From an uncultured Prevotellaceae bacterium (lineage in GTDB: Bacteria > Bacteroidota > Bacteroidia > Bacteroidales > Bacteroidaceae), in contig CASGAM010000023.1 of assembly GCA_949299545.1 (NCBI GenBank), positions 1-64,000 on the forward strand: DNA of 64,000 bases. Direction: 5' to 3'. Shown here piece by piece: positions 27,694 through 36,962 of this stretch; positions within the stretch are counted from its first letter, which is position 1; every line of letters begins with the position of its first letter. The position numbers were made by a program, and so were the translations under genes. The notes beneath the pieces are model-generated. The model saw only the letters and a list, made by a program, of their open reading frames with translations. It was not told the origin of the DNA and searched no databases.

Positions 27694-27744
27694 ATAAAAT
27701 TTGCGACCTGTCGCCTTGTAGAAGCGACAGGTCGCAAATTTTAT
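27694..27744. repeat. Perfect 21-bp inverted repeat (hairpin)
   Basis: Arms 27694-27714 and 27724-27744 are perfectly complementary over 21 bases, with a 9-base loop (cttgtagaa). The core is gcgacctgtcgc / gcgacaggtcgc. A related, less perfect hairpin with the same gacaggtc core lies at 60542-60572 in the second repeat-rich gap. It could be a bidirectional terminator or a small repeat unit. Confidence 0.7.
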
Positions 27745-27802
27745 TTCCGGCTTTATAATTTCAGCTGCATGCTGAAGCCCTGGTGAAGAAAATAAGGTTA
27801 GG

Positions 27803-27867
27803 AGTCCTTCACCATTAATATCCTGATTATAAGTCATTAATAGCAACAATGAAGGAGTGAAGGATTT
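27803..27867 (-). repeat. Dispersed intergenic repeat, copy 3 (inverted to copy 1)
   Basis: Plus strand runs from agtccttcaccatta to gaaggagtgaaggattt. Its reverse complement aligns with copy 1 across about 65 bases. The shared pieces are ccttcactccttca, ataatcagg and ggtgaagg. It lies between the 21-base hairpin and the operon terminator. Confidence 0.55.
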
Positions 27868-27935
27868 TTTCAAATAAAAACCCAGTGTTAGAGGATAGCT
27901 ATAATTTAATTCTTAATGGAACTTCAATAAAAAAA

Positions 27936-27970
27936 ATGTTGGGGTGAGAATACATCCCGCCCCCCAACAT
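27936..27970 (-). terminator. Terminator of the small-peptide/CBM operon
   Basis: Arms atgttgggg (27936-27944) and ccccaacat (27962-27970) form a 9-base GC-rich stem. Read on the minus strand, the hairpin is followed by TTTTTTTATT. It lies downstream of the minus-strand operon that ends at 28113. Confidence 0.8.
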
Positions 27971-27992
27971 TAAAGACAAACAATAAAACTTC

Positions 27993-28032
27993 TTACTTCA
28001 CAACCTTTCTACCATTCTCAATTAAATGCCTT
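27993..28032 (-). pseudogene. Relic of a C-terminal sorting-type tail
   Basis: The minus strand encodes IENGRKVVK followed by a stop (28019-27993). The DNA is nearly the same as the 3' end of the GH29 gene (30838-30878, IVNGKKVVK). One base is missing in the relic relative to the GH29 copy (attaaatgcc against atataaatgcc), which breaks the frame. It ends at a TAA just as in the intact gene. It looks like the remnant of another such gene or a recombination product. No start codon or upstream coding sequence is visible. Confidence 0.65.
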
Positions 28033-28044
28033 GAAATGATTCTA

Positions 28045-28100
28045 AATGAAACGCGGAATAACAAACATGCCAAAACCTGTTTGCATTCCCACGTTTCATT
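28045..28100. repeat. Long hairpin between peptide gene and tail relic
   Basis: Outer arms aatgaaacgcggaat (28045-28059) and attcccacgtttcatt (28085-28100) pair with one mismatch and one extra base. Inner arms caaaca (28062-28067) and tgtttg (28078-28083) pair too. The whole structure is 56 bases, with about 20 base pairs. It begins 12 bases after the peptide stop and has no T-run behind it. Confidence 0.55.
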
Positions 28101-28112
28101 AAACGTATCACC

Positions 28113-28307
28113 TTACCATAAAAAATCATTCCACTCGGAACTGCTGTTTACATCAGCAGAAACATCTGTCAAGTCTGAGGCGTTTCCGCCAAAATCAATA
28201 CCAAGATTAGATGACGGAGATGTAACCATTATGTTCTCGGAACTTTCCACTACGACAACTTTCACTAAAGGTGAATCATATATTCTTTTTTTCATAATAT
28301 TATTCAT
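28113..28307 (-). CDS. Small acidic peptide with N-terminal KKRIYDSP-type motif
   Basis: A 64-residue peptide: MKKRIYDSPLVKVVVV, then SSENIMVTSP, and an acidic Ser/Asp-rich tail ending in NDFLW. This layout (basic start, YxxP, short hydrophobic strand, small acidic rest ending in Trp) recurs in unannotated Bacteroidales peptides; I know of no established role. Its first ATG overlaps the stop codon of the upstream CBM-type gene (ATGA at 28304-28307), so translation is probably coupled; Met5 (28295) is another possible start. It has no obvious signal peptide. Confidence 0.7.
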   Translation of the reverse strand: MNNIMKKRIYDSPLVKVVVVESSENIMVTSPSSNLGIDFGGNASDLTDVSADVNSSSEWNDFLW

Positions 28308-30748
28308 TTAACTATTACTTTCTTGTTTCCTACAATATAAAGTCCTTTACATAAACCATGTAAAGCCTCTGAGTGTTTCACATTTTGCTTCACCTTTCTT
28401 CCCGTTACCGTATAAACATCCACTAAAGAATCGGGGCTATTCATACCTTTTACGGATGTCACATCACCACCAATATTCAAATATAATTGATTTGCTCCCA
28501 CATACTCTTCTTCTGATATTACAACATAAGACCTGAAGCCCATAACTTGCACAGCTATGTCCGCCAAATAAAACCTATCGTCCTTTAGGAAAAACTCATT
28601 TGAACTTAATGAAGTCTTTGTAAAGGCGCCGCACATTGTAATCCCTTCAACAGTCAAGTCCACAGGCGCCGCCTTATTGAGCATCACACCTTTTACATTT
28701 ATAGACTGAATGTCTGATCCTACTTTTATCAGATACGGAATACCTCCCTCAATCTTATCTTGCTCTGTAAAATTCAGAACAACTTTATTATTATCTTTTG
28801 TTACTCCTGTCAGTTTCTGTACTTCGATTATCCCATTTTCTTCCAGTTGTGCCGCGGTCATATCAAATGGAATACAAAATGAATGCCATTTACCGGCGTT
28901 CATTTCCCGGTTAACCGTGACATCGGCGTACACACTCTGCTGAAGTTGGAAACTCTCATCCGTTTCATTTAGTACAACCGGTACGGCATACGGTTTGAAC
29001 GTCAAAGTCAGTTCGTTTTCTCCTTCTGCCAAAACGACTCTATCCTGAGATGACTCGTCATCAAACTTGTAATAGACCCCGTTTACCTCAAAAGAAGCAC
29101 AATCGGCAGTACTTGCGACATACTCATGCCCTATCATCAAATACTGCGACGGGTCCAATGATGTCCAGTTGCCCTCAACGATGACGTCTTCTTTCAGGGC
29201 ATTCCCCTCTGCATCCACATAGTGTATCCTCACTGTTGGTTCTTGAACAACGTACAATTCATAATTATCAATATAAGCAAAGCCGCTGCCATTTTCACCA
29301 ACAAAGAATATCGCCCCACCGGCATCTGAAGTTTTCAATGTAAAATCAGCTTTCTGCCACACTTTATTCTCTGTGGTAATATTAAAATAAACATCGCCAT
29401 CACCCATACCATGATTAAACCAACCAAATTGAGCTGTTACATTCTTTGTTGTATATGTTTGAGCAATGAGTCTATAGGCAGTATTCGGGCTAAGGGATAC
29501 TTCAAGCGTACCTTTAAAGGGAGCTGCCATGGCAATACTGGTGCTACCATTAAATACATAGTTTAAGTCATTATTGATATTCTTTGTCCCCCAACCGCCA
29601 AATTTGCTAAGATCACTACAATAAGGATCCTGAATCAGATTCTCTCTATCAAGATATGTTTGCACAAATGAATCATCTGAAGGAATTACCTTATAATTAA
29701 TGATGTACGTTTTAGTCGTGATTCCATCTTCAGCCGTAACGACTATTTCCGAACGCCCTGTTCCTGAAGTCAAATTCACTTCACCATCACCGCTGATGGA
29801 TTGAGCTGCCTCTAATTTCCCACAAACAGGTTTAGCCACGGTTTTTCCCACCAAAAGGGCAGTATATTCCGTAATATCTGATGAAAACGTCGGTACAAGT
29901 TGTGCATCCGGAATGGCTATTGACAAAAGATTAACGTTACTGCTCGGTTCTACAGCTTCTTTAAACCTCAACTCCAATAAATTTTCTCCTTCCTCAATAA
30001 TTATACGATCTGAACCAGAAGATTCATCATAACGATAAACTTGCTCATCTTTTGAGATCTCTTGCTTATCAGATGATGCTACATATTCATGTCCAATGTT
30101 TATATAACCTGATGTATCAAGCCCCCATATTCCTTCTATCACTCTATCATCCTTTAAAGCATCTCCATTCTCATCAAGGTATCGTATACGTATTGTCGGC
30201 TCATCCACAATATAAGCCTCGTAGTTATCAATATAAACCCAACCATCTCCCACATCGCCAACATAATATATGCTGGTTGTGTTACAATCGTTTGTTTTAA
30301 AAGTCATGTCAACAGTTTCCCATGTATCATTCCTATCTGAAACCCAAAGATTAATATCTCCCTCACCATAACTATGATTGCAAACAGCAAACTTTGCCAC
30401 CAATCCGTTTGGCACATATACTTTTGCAATAAATCTATAAACGGTATTAGGTTTCAGATTGTTCAATTCAAGCGTACCACCCCAAGGCGATTTTACTGAA
30501 ATACTCTTTTCCCCACAATACACATTAGCAGGATCCGTATTTACGGACTTAGTCCCCCATCCTCCGAATCCTGACAAATCGTCACAAGTGGGATTCGGTA
30601 CCAAATTTGTCTTATCCTGGTAAACAGGAACAAAACAAGATGTCTCATTATTTATTCCTTCTGTTCCCGCAAACAATTCACCATTTAAAACATTTAATGG
30701 GATCAAGAAGGCCAAGACCAATAATCTTATTGACCTACAGTTTTTCAT
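28304..30748 (-). CDS. Multidomain carbohydrate-binding-type secreted protein with duplication
   Basis: An 814-residue exported protein. Two copies of a unit of about 230 residues (about 43-275 and 365-595) each begin with a FGGWGTK motif in a CBM4/9-like jelly roll and end in a MucBP-like strand domain (TIRIRYLDENG, TVRIHYVDAEG). Between them is a cadherin-like beta-sandwich (LLSIAIPDAQLVPTF, about 285-360). A further beta region leads to a C-terminal tail VYTVTGRKVKQ ... GLYIVGNKKVIVK of the T9SS type A kind. No catalytic domain is seen. It lies directly downstream of the GH29 gene. Confidence 0.8.
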   Translation of the reverse strand: MKNCRSIRLLVLAFLIPLNVLNGELFAGTEGINNETSCFVPVYQDKTNLVPNPTCDDLSGFGGWGTKSVNTDPANVYCGEKSISVKSPWGGTLELNNLKPNTVYRFIAKVYVPNGLVAKFAVCNHSYGEGDINLWVSDRNDTWETVDMTFKTNDCNTTSIYYVGDVGDGWVYIDNYEAYIVDEPTIRIRYLDENGDALKDDRVIEGIWGLDTSGYINIGHEYVASSDKQEISKDEQVYRYDESSGSDRIIIEEGENLLELRFKEAVEPSSNVNLLSIAIPDAQLVPTFSSDITEYTALLVGKTVAKPVCGKLEAAQSISGDGEVNLTSGTGRSEIVVTAEDGITTKTYIINYKVIPSDDSFVQTYLDRENLIQDPYCSDLSKFGGWGTKNINNDLNYVFNGSTSIAMAAPFKGTLEVSLSPNTAYRLIAQTYTTKNVTAQFGWFNHGMGDGDVYFNITTENKVWQKADFTLKTSDAGGAIFFVGENGSGFAYIDNYELYVVQEPTVRIHYVDAEGNALKEDVIVEGNWTSLDPSQYLMIGHEYVASTADCASFEVNGVYYKFDDESSQDRVVLAEGENELTLTFKPYAVPVVLNETDESFQLQQSVYADVTVNREMNAGKWHSFCIPFDMTAAQLEENGIIEVQKLTGVTKDNNKVVLNFTEQDKIEGGIPYLIKVGSDIQSINVKGVMLNKAAPVDLTVEGITMCGAFTKTSLSSNEFFLKDDRFYLADIAVQVMGFRSYVVISEEEYVGANQLYLNIGGDVTSVKGMNSPDSLVDVYTVTGRKVKQNVKHSEALHGLCKGLYIVGNKKVIVK

Positions 30749-30791
30749 AAATAAATTAGTTTAAGAAAATAAGTTTGATTATAATAAAATA

Positions 30792-30818
30792 GGCTGTACT
30801 TCAAATTGAGGCACAGCC
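30792..30818 (-). terminator. Hairpin after the GH29 gene
   Basis: Arms ggctgt (30792-30797) and acagcc (30813-30818) with partial pairing inside. On the minus strand it is followed by TATTTTATTATAA. It lies 20 bases after the GH29 stop and before the CBM-type gene, so it may act as a terminator or attenuator within the operon. Confidence 0.55.
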
Positions 30819-30837
30819 CAAATCTATAACGATATAA

Positions 30838-33800
30838 TTACTTCACAACCTTTTTACCATTCACAATATAAATGCCTTTAGGTAAATTCTCCAAAGCTGA
30901 TTCCGTACAAACACCGGCTTTTAATCTTGTTCCGCTAAGGGTATAAACATCTGTCGAACGCGCCGGGGCGACTTCAACCCGGCCTACGGAAACATCATCG
31001 CCATCCTCTACATCGGCATCTTTAAACTTTACAGAGTATACATCGGCATTCATTCCGTACAAAACCATTCTTACATCATGAACACCTTCTACTACCGGGC
31101 AGGTACCCTGCAATTCTGTGACACCGGCATTACCAACTGTTTCCTGTTTTAAAATAGTCCATGGCTCAGCCGCATTATCTAAATAGAAACGATATTCAGC
31201 TCCGTCGTCCACGATCTCAGGATTAACTTGCTTGACGTTTATTTCATCAATTCCTGTCAATTCTATCTGACCGAGTCGGATATCCATCTCAGGAGTAGCG
31301 GCCAAATAGGGTTCGTTGCTACCGTCCTGGTTATACGTGCCATTCACAATCTCTGCCCACTCTGCCGTTTTCAAGACAAGGCTTCCCTTCTCTGCGTTTA
31401 AGGCTTGGTCATCCTCCCAACGACCTTCTTCGGCTATATATCTCAAAAGCGTGACTTCCTTTACCCTGAATTCCTGAGTAGACGAGCCTTCAAGGAAATT
31501 GTTAATCCAACCAAGATATAAAGTCGTTTCTTCCGGAAGCGTAAAGGTGATACCATAACGTTCGTCGCCCGCTGTAGCATCTTTAGACGAACTGTACGCA
31601 ACACACTGACGGATGCCGTCTATGGTCGGCAATTCTTCAGATGCAAAGAGGTAACCTTCCTGAATCTGGTATAATGACTCGTATGCAGCGCCGAAAAAAT
31701 ATGTTCCGGCCGGCAAAGTTACTTGCTTATAAAGCGTCGCATTGCCAAGATCGCCCATTGCACGGCCAGCATCTTCCCATACACCCATCATCAATGTGTT
31801 ATAACCCGGATATTTATCTATACCTTGTTTCGTTCCATCAGAATTATTTTGAGGTATATAAAAATTCTCCGTACTCCAATAAGCCGGAATACCAAATCGT
31901 TTGTAAGAAACATCCTTACGCTTGATATTCTCATAATTGCCTAAATAATCGGCAGAAACATCCTTTCCGTCATTATAGAGATAAATGGCAGAAACTCGCA
32001 TACTGCGCTCTTTCGCATCGGCCGCCAAATTAACGCTCCATCCTATCGTCACTTCTGTCTCCTTCTCTAATTCAAAATTGCAGCAATTATAGGTCTGTCC
32101 TGTCTGTGCAGTCGACATGTCATAATAGGCTAAAGCTTTCGACAGTACATCAGACACATCTGGCATCCCTTCACCTTGAGCCACAACTGTATAAAGTTCA
32201 CCTGCTTTATAGTTCACCTGCTCATGTACCATCATCTTGAGATTATACTTTCCGGCCGGTAAGGTAACAGTCTGGTATATCTTTCCATTCTCTATAGCCG
32301 GCAAGGACGCCTCCCATTTCTGTATACCGATGGCTTTCCCCGTAAAATCATTCCAAGCGACATAACCGTCAAAACCTCCACGCGTAAAGTTTTCCTGATT
32401 CATGATGTTTGGAGTAACAATCCAAGGGTCATCAAGCAATCCAAAACGCGTCGTAGAAACAATTCCTTCATCAGCACGTGAAAAATGACGGGCCTCTTTC
32501 AGATACTTGACAGTCACATTCTGCGTCAACTCCTCATTCTTTACCAATCCACCTTTGATCTGCGCATTCAATGAGAATTCTGAATAAGCTGTACGCAAAG
32601 CCATATATGCCGCAGCAAGAATCTCTGCATCAGATTCAATCGTAATGGCAACAGCATCATTATAAGCCATTCTTAATGCTTCTACATATTCGGAATAGTA
32701 CTGTCCGGTATTTCCCCCGACATTTGTCTCAAATTCAGGCAACAGCTCTCCAATCGCATCTTTCAGTTCTGCCAAATCATCATAAGCGACCTCGTCAGTG
32801 AAAGTAACCAACAACACCGGTGCAATGGTAGAAGACATTGACGATGGTAAAGTCACTGTCAACGCTTCCATATCACACGTATATTCCAACTCACCTTCAT
32901 ATCCCAGCAATTTTATCTCCCTAATCTTGTTTGTATAGTATGGTGATCCGGCAGCAAGACTCTTCACCGTCATACGACCGGAAGAAGGCCAACCTAATTG
33001 AGTTACGTATAGAGAATCATTACGCTGTACAAAGCGAATATCTTCACTTGTATAATTGGTTCCTTCATTAAAGCCTTGGTTGTTGATGGGATTAGAGGCT
33101 TCTGCTGTCGGTCCCTCACCGAAAATCACCCATGGACGGGTTCCATAGATACTTTCATGGTTAACATCCATCCAACCTTTTATTCCGTTAAGGATGGCAA
33201 CCTCTTTTTCATCGATTGAGCCGTCACCACGCACTGGTACACTGAGCAACAAGTTACCGTTTTTACTCACAATATCAACCAACATCTTTACAACCGTAGC
33301 CGCTGACTTATATTGATTATTATTGTAGACACCACGGTCATAATGCCATTGTCCGAGACACGTACAGGTCTGCCATGCCTTCTCCTGGCAACGATCAGGT
33401 ATTCCGCGTTCCACGTCCCAAATCATGCCCTCTTTTTGTTCCTCCGTCAACTTTTTTCCCATAATGACAGCCTGATTGGAATTGTCATTTTCCGCCATAT
33501 TCTTGTTATAAAAATGTGCGGCGATTTCGAGGCCTTCATTGCTGACCGGATAAAAAGGCAAAGCCGTATCATCGAAATAAACCATGTCAGGATGATATTT
33601 ATTAATAACATCCAACGTCCTGTTATAGAACTTAGTCTTATATTCCTCTGTCATCTCGGCAGCTCCGTTTTCCCATTCCCATTGAGAATGAATGGCACCA
33701 ACATCTGAGCTGTTCACACTTCTGGGATGATTTTGTGCATACAAATCCTGAGGGTCGTAACCTTCCCACCACTTGCCGACACCATCCTCCTTGGTAAGTT

Positions 33801-34404
33801 TTCCATCAAAGTCCTGAGAACCTTCCATCCATGTCCAGGCATGTGAGGCATGTATGCTGACACCGAACCTGAGTCCGTTCTTTTCACATTCTTCAGCCCA
33901 GCGTCCTACAATGTTTTGCTTTGGCCCCATATTCACGGAATTCCACGGCTGGTAGTCACTGTCCCAAAGGTCAAAATTGTCATGATGGTTGGCTAAAGCC
34001 ATAAAATATCGTGCGCCTACACTCTTATAGAAACTGACAAGATAAGCAGGATCCCAATTCTCAGCTTCCCATACATTGATGATATCTTTGAAACCGAACA
34101 CCGCAGGATCGCCATATTTGCTAACATGCGCGTTATACTGCCAATGTCCGCGATAATACATGTGACGTGCATACCAATCGCCGGATTCCAGCTCACATTG
34201 TGGTCCCCAATGAGCCCATATACCGAACTTGGCATCGCGGAACCATTCCGGCACATCATACTGTGCCAACGATTCCCATGTCGGTTCATAAACTCCATTC
34301 TGCATTGGCAGACGCTCTTGTTCACCACTCTCCTGTGCCATTGTATTCAAACAAAGCACACTGACAGCAAATAAACAAATCCATTTAGTTTTGTTCCTTT
34401 TCAT
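30838..34404 (-). CDS. GH29 alpha-L-fucosidase, multidomain
   Basis: A secreted protein of about 1188 residues. After the signal peptide (ending near NTMAQ) comes a GH29 catalytic domain (about 40-480) with FGIWAHWGPQ, ALANHHDNFDLWDS and the nucleophile region MVYFDD (Asp280/281). It is followed by a beta domain (about 480-560), a helical FIVAR-like segment (about 575-640), and two beta-rich domains resembling DUF5013. The C-terminal tail VYTLSGTRLKAG ... GIYIVNGKKVVK is like the neighbouring protein's. It should remove terminal fucose from glycans. I chose Met3 (34404), next to the KRNKTK start. Expression is from a -7 box at 34438-34445. Confidence 0.88.
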   Translation of the reverse strand: MKRNKTKWICLFAVSVLCLNTMAQESGEQERLPMQNGVYEPTWESLAQYDVPEWFRDAKFGIWAHWGPQCELESGDWYARHMYYRGHWQYNAHVSKYGDPAVFGFKDIINVWEAENWDPAYLVSFYKSVGARYFMALANHHDNFDLWDSDYQPWNSVNMGPKQNIVGRWAEECEKNGLRFGVSIHASHAWTWMEGSQDFDGKLTKEDGVGKWWEGYDPQDLYAQNHPRSVNSSDVGAIHSQWEWENGAAEMTEEYKTKFYNRTLDVINKYHPDMVYFDDTALPFYPVSNEGLEIAAHFYNKNMAENDNSNQAVIMGKKLTEEQKEGMIWDVERGIPDRCQEKAWQTCTCLGQWHYDRGVYNNNQYKSAATVVKMLVDIVSKNGNLLLSVPVRGDGSIDEKEVAILNGIKGWMDVNHESIYGTRPWVIFGEGPTAEASNPINNQGFNEGTNYTSEDIRFVQRNDSLYVTQLGWPSSGRMTVKSLAAGSPYYTNKIREIKLLGYEGELEYTCDMEALTVTLPSSMSSTIAPVLLVTFTDEVAYDDLAELKDAIGELLPEFETNVGGNTGQYYSEYVEALRMAYNDAVAITIESDAEILAAAYMALRTAYSEFSLNAQIKGGLVKNEELTQNVTVKYLKEARHFSRADEGIVSTTRFGLLDDPWIVTPNIMNQENFTRGGFDGYVAWNDFTGKAIGIQKWEASLPAIENGKIYQTVTLPAGKYNLKMMVHEQVNYKAGELYTVVAQGEGMPDVSDVLSKALAYYDMSTAQTGQTYNCCNFELEKETEVTIGWSVNLAADAKERSMRVSAIYLYNDGKDVSADYLGNYENIKRKDVSYKRFGIPAYWSTENFYIPQNNSDGTKQGIDKYPGYNTLMMGVWEDAGRAMGDLGNATLYKQVTLPAGTYFFGAAYESLYQIQEGYLFASEELPTIDGIRQCVAYSSSKDATAGDERYGITFTLPEETTLYLGWINNFLEGSSTQEFRVKEVTLLRYIAEEGRWEDDQALNAEKGSLVLKTAEWAEIVNGTYNQDGSNEPYLAATPEMDIRLGQIELTGIDEINVKQVNPEIVDDGAEYRFYLDNAAEPWTILKQETVGNAGVTELQGTCPVVEGVHDVRMVLYGMNADVYSVKFKDADVEDGDDVSVGRVEVAPARSTDVYTLSGTRLKAGVCTESALENLPKGIYIVNGKKVVK

Positions 34405-34437
34405 AAGCATTCAATTATCAAAATTAGGTTTACGGTG

Positions 34438-34445
34438 CAAAAATA
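34438..34445 (-). promoter_or_regulatory. Promoter -7 box for GH29 operon
   Basis: The minus strand reads TATTTTTG (plus caaaaata), a match to TAnnTTTG, 33 bases upstream of the GH29 start at 34404. Confidence 0.6.
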
Positions 34446-34583
34446 GAGAATGGTAAAATTATAATTATTGAACAATATCGACTTTCGATAGGACTATATC
34501 GACTTTCTTACAAAAAATGAAGTAAAAGGTGTCTAATGAGAGCAAAACCACTTATAAAAAGGATAAAACTTATAGTAAAAAGA

Positions 34584-34613
34584 ATGTGGATGAACCCGGC
34601 GGCACATCCACAT
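34584..34613 (-). terminator. Terminator of the V-type ATPase operon
   Basis: Arms atgtggatg (34584-34592) and catccacat (34605-34613), perfect 9-base stem. Read on the minus strand, it is followed by TCTTTTTACTATAAG. It lies 62 bases after the stop of the K subunit gene. Confidence 0.75.
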
Positions 34614-34675
34614 CCCATATTAACTTAAAACTAATTACAAACAGCAAGTATTCCGAACTCGCCGAGAAATAATGA

Positions 34676-35113
<438 letters not shown>

Positions 35114-35120
35114 TTATTAT

Positions 35121-36962
35121 TTAATTATTATTGTTTTTAACCACAGCAAAAGGTTTGTAGGCTTCACCCTTACCTTCGTAGCCGGAATTCTTGAAATACT
35201 CCACAAATGTCAGACGCAAAGGATGCACAAAAGCACTCAGACAGGACATGGCAATATTCAAAGTATGGCCAAATACCAGTATCAGACCGCAGCACACAAC
35301 ACCCCAAAAGCCGCCTGCCGCATCTTCAACCATGAATGCCAGTTGATTGAACACCCCGCCTAGCATACCGCCGGCTAAACCTAATGCATACAAACGGATA
35401 TAGGACAGAACGTCTCCCAAAAGTCCGGTTGCCATATTATAAGTATCCCACAAACCTGCACCGATATTGACAAAAACATTGCGATGGATATTATTCAGCA
35501 GATAGATGCCTATGGCTGAAATACTGCCTATAATGATAAATGCCATCGTAGTAACATGTTCAGAAATGACATTCATGAAAGAAAGTGTACCTGCACTGAC
35601 AAAGCCTGCTACCAACAGGAGCCAGCCCCAATTACTGAGCGACTCTTTAAAGCCGTAACGCACCGTAGAACAAATGGCTTTCACGGTCATGGCAATGCAA
35701 ATGTGGACGACACCTATTATCAAAGCCAACAACATCTGTTTGTCATAACTCGTATCACCTATTTTACCGACCACCATAAACTGTTTAATGCTGTCCGGCA
35801 AATCCACATCGAAAAGGCTGACACCAAAGAATGTGCCTAAAACGGCACCAACCACTGTCGTGGCAATACCCAACGTAATGACTAAGTTCATCATGCCCGC
35901 CAGCGACTTGGAAAGTTTGTGTTTTAAGAAAAATCCCAAAGCAATCAACACCAATCCGTAACCGGAATCTCCCATACAGAAAGCGAAGAAAAGAGTAAAA
36001 AACGGCGCAACAAGCGGTGTCGGATCAAACTCGCCATACTCTGGCATTCCATACATGCCGGTCAAGACTTCATACATTCTTGTAAAGGCATTGTTCTTCA
36101 GCAGTATCGGTGCGTTGTCTTCCTTAGTAGCCTTCCGGGACTCATAATAGATGTCCTTTCCGGAAAGGAAGGTTAACAGTTGTTCTTCCTTTTCTTCTGG
36201 AATCCAACCCTGCAACACCATCAATTTATCTCCGGCCGCGTGTTCCGTTCCAAGTACCACCTCGTCAAAAGCCAACGAAGAACGCCACTTGTTTTCCAAC
36301 GCCCGCAAATCCGACAAATGCTGGCGCCCTATGGCGCTTAGTTCATCCTTTAACTGCACGCAAGTTTGCTCCTCCTCCTCAATCTGTTGCTGTAATGCAC
36401 CCAATGATATACGCGGACACTGAAGTTGTTCCGCGTCAATATCCGGCTGCACGTTTACCGGCGTCACGGTGACAAAATATATTCTTCCCTTCACCTCGTT
36501 TATCGGCATGGCATTGTACAATTCTTCCCATTCTGCCTTAAAGTCCTTAGCCTGACAAATATAGAAATTCATGCCGTACCCGATGGCCTGCAAACCTTTC
36601 ACCTTTTCCGGCGAGAAATCTCCCCACGGTGCGAGGTTTTCCACGTCCTTTCTCAGTTTCTGTATATCCAGTTCATGGACATGCAACGCATCCGTCAACT
36701 CATCAATTTTAGATACATAAACTTCTGCATTCTTTGCATCACCATCATTATCATTCTTCAACTCCACGACAGAAAGCGATTCAATGATTTCATGAAGATG
36801 ATTTACCTGGCGTATCTTCTGATCAAGCCGGGAATCGGACTCCATAAAACCTTCTTGCGCTGTCTGGACATGCAGCACGCCGAGTTCTTGCAATTCTTTC
36901 AAGAAAGCCTCGTATTCCTTATGATAGATAAGGAACGTCAGTTTTTTCATTTTTGCAATCAT
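35121..36962 (-). CDS. ntpI: V-type ATPase subunit I (stator/ion channel)
   Basis: A 613-residue membrane protein of the V/A-type a/I family. The N-terminal half (about 1-310) is cytoplasmic and coiled; the C-terminal half (about 320-600) has seven or eight membrane segments that form the ion path with the K ring (PLVAPFFTLFFAFCMGDSGYGL, and RLYALGLAGGML with the conserved Arg). Its start overlaps the D subunit stop by four bases (36959-36962). It is slightly shorter than many archaeal relatives. Confidence 0.93.
   Translation of the reverse strand: MIAKMKKLTFLIYHKEYEAFLKELQELGVLHVQTAQEGFMESDSRLDQKIRQVNHLHEIIESLSVVELKNDNDGDAKNAEVYVSKIDELTDALHVHELDIQKLRKDVENLAPWGDFSPEKVKGLQAIGYGMNFYICQAKDFKAEWEELYNAMPINEVKGRIYFVTVTPVNVQPDIDAEQLQCPRISLGALQQQIEEEEQTCVQLKDELSAIGRQHLSDLRALENKWRSSLAFDEVVLGTEHAAGDKLMVLQGWIPEEKEEQLLTFLSGKDIYYESRKATKEDNAPILLKNNAFTRMYEVLTGMYGMPEYGEFDPTPLVAPFFTLFFAFCMGDSGYGLVLIALGFFLKHKLSKSLAGMMNLVITLGIATTVVGAVLGTFFGVSLFDVDLPDSIKQFMVVGKIGDTSYDKQMLLALIIGVVHICIAMTVKAICSTVRYGFKESLSNWGWLLLVAGFVSAGTLSFMNVISEHVTTMAFIIIGSISAIGIYLLNNIHRNVFVNIGAGLWDTYNMATGLLGDVLSYIRLYALGLAGGMLGGVFNQLAFMVEDAAGGFWGVVCCGLILVFGHTLNIAMSCLSAFVHPLRLTFVEYFKNSGYEGKGEAYKPFAVVKNNNN

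Larger units (their letters stand above)
27356..28112. other. Gene-poor stretch with repeats and hairpins
   Basis: About 760 bases without a convincing gene. It holds two members of a dispersed repeat (27407-27477 and 27803-27867, opposite orientation), a perfect 21-base hairpin (27694-27744), a terminator for the minus-strand operon (27936-27970), a relic of a protein tail (27993-28032) and a 56-base hairpin (28045-28100). The short open frames at 27571-27786 and 27661-27873 cross these repeats and do not look like genes. Confidence 0.75.

Noticed and set aside
27571..27873. Two short frames around the 21-bp hairpin
   Set aside because: Both read through the inverted repeat, so they encode related KFATCR segments on opposite strands; neither has a ribosome-site or protein features.
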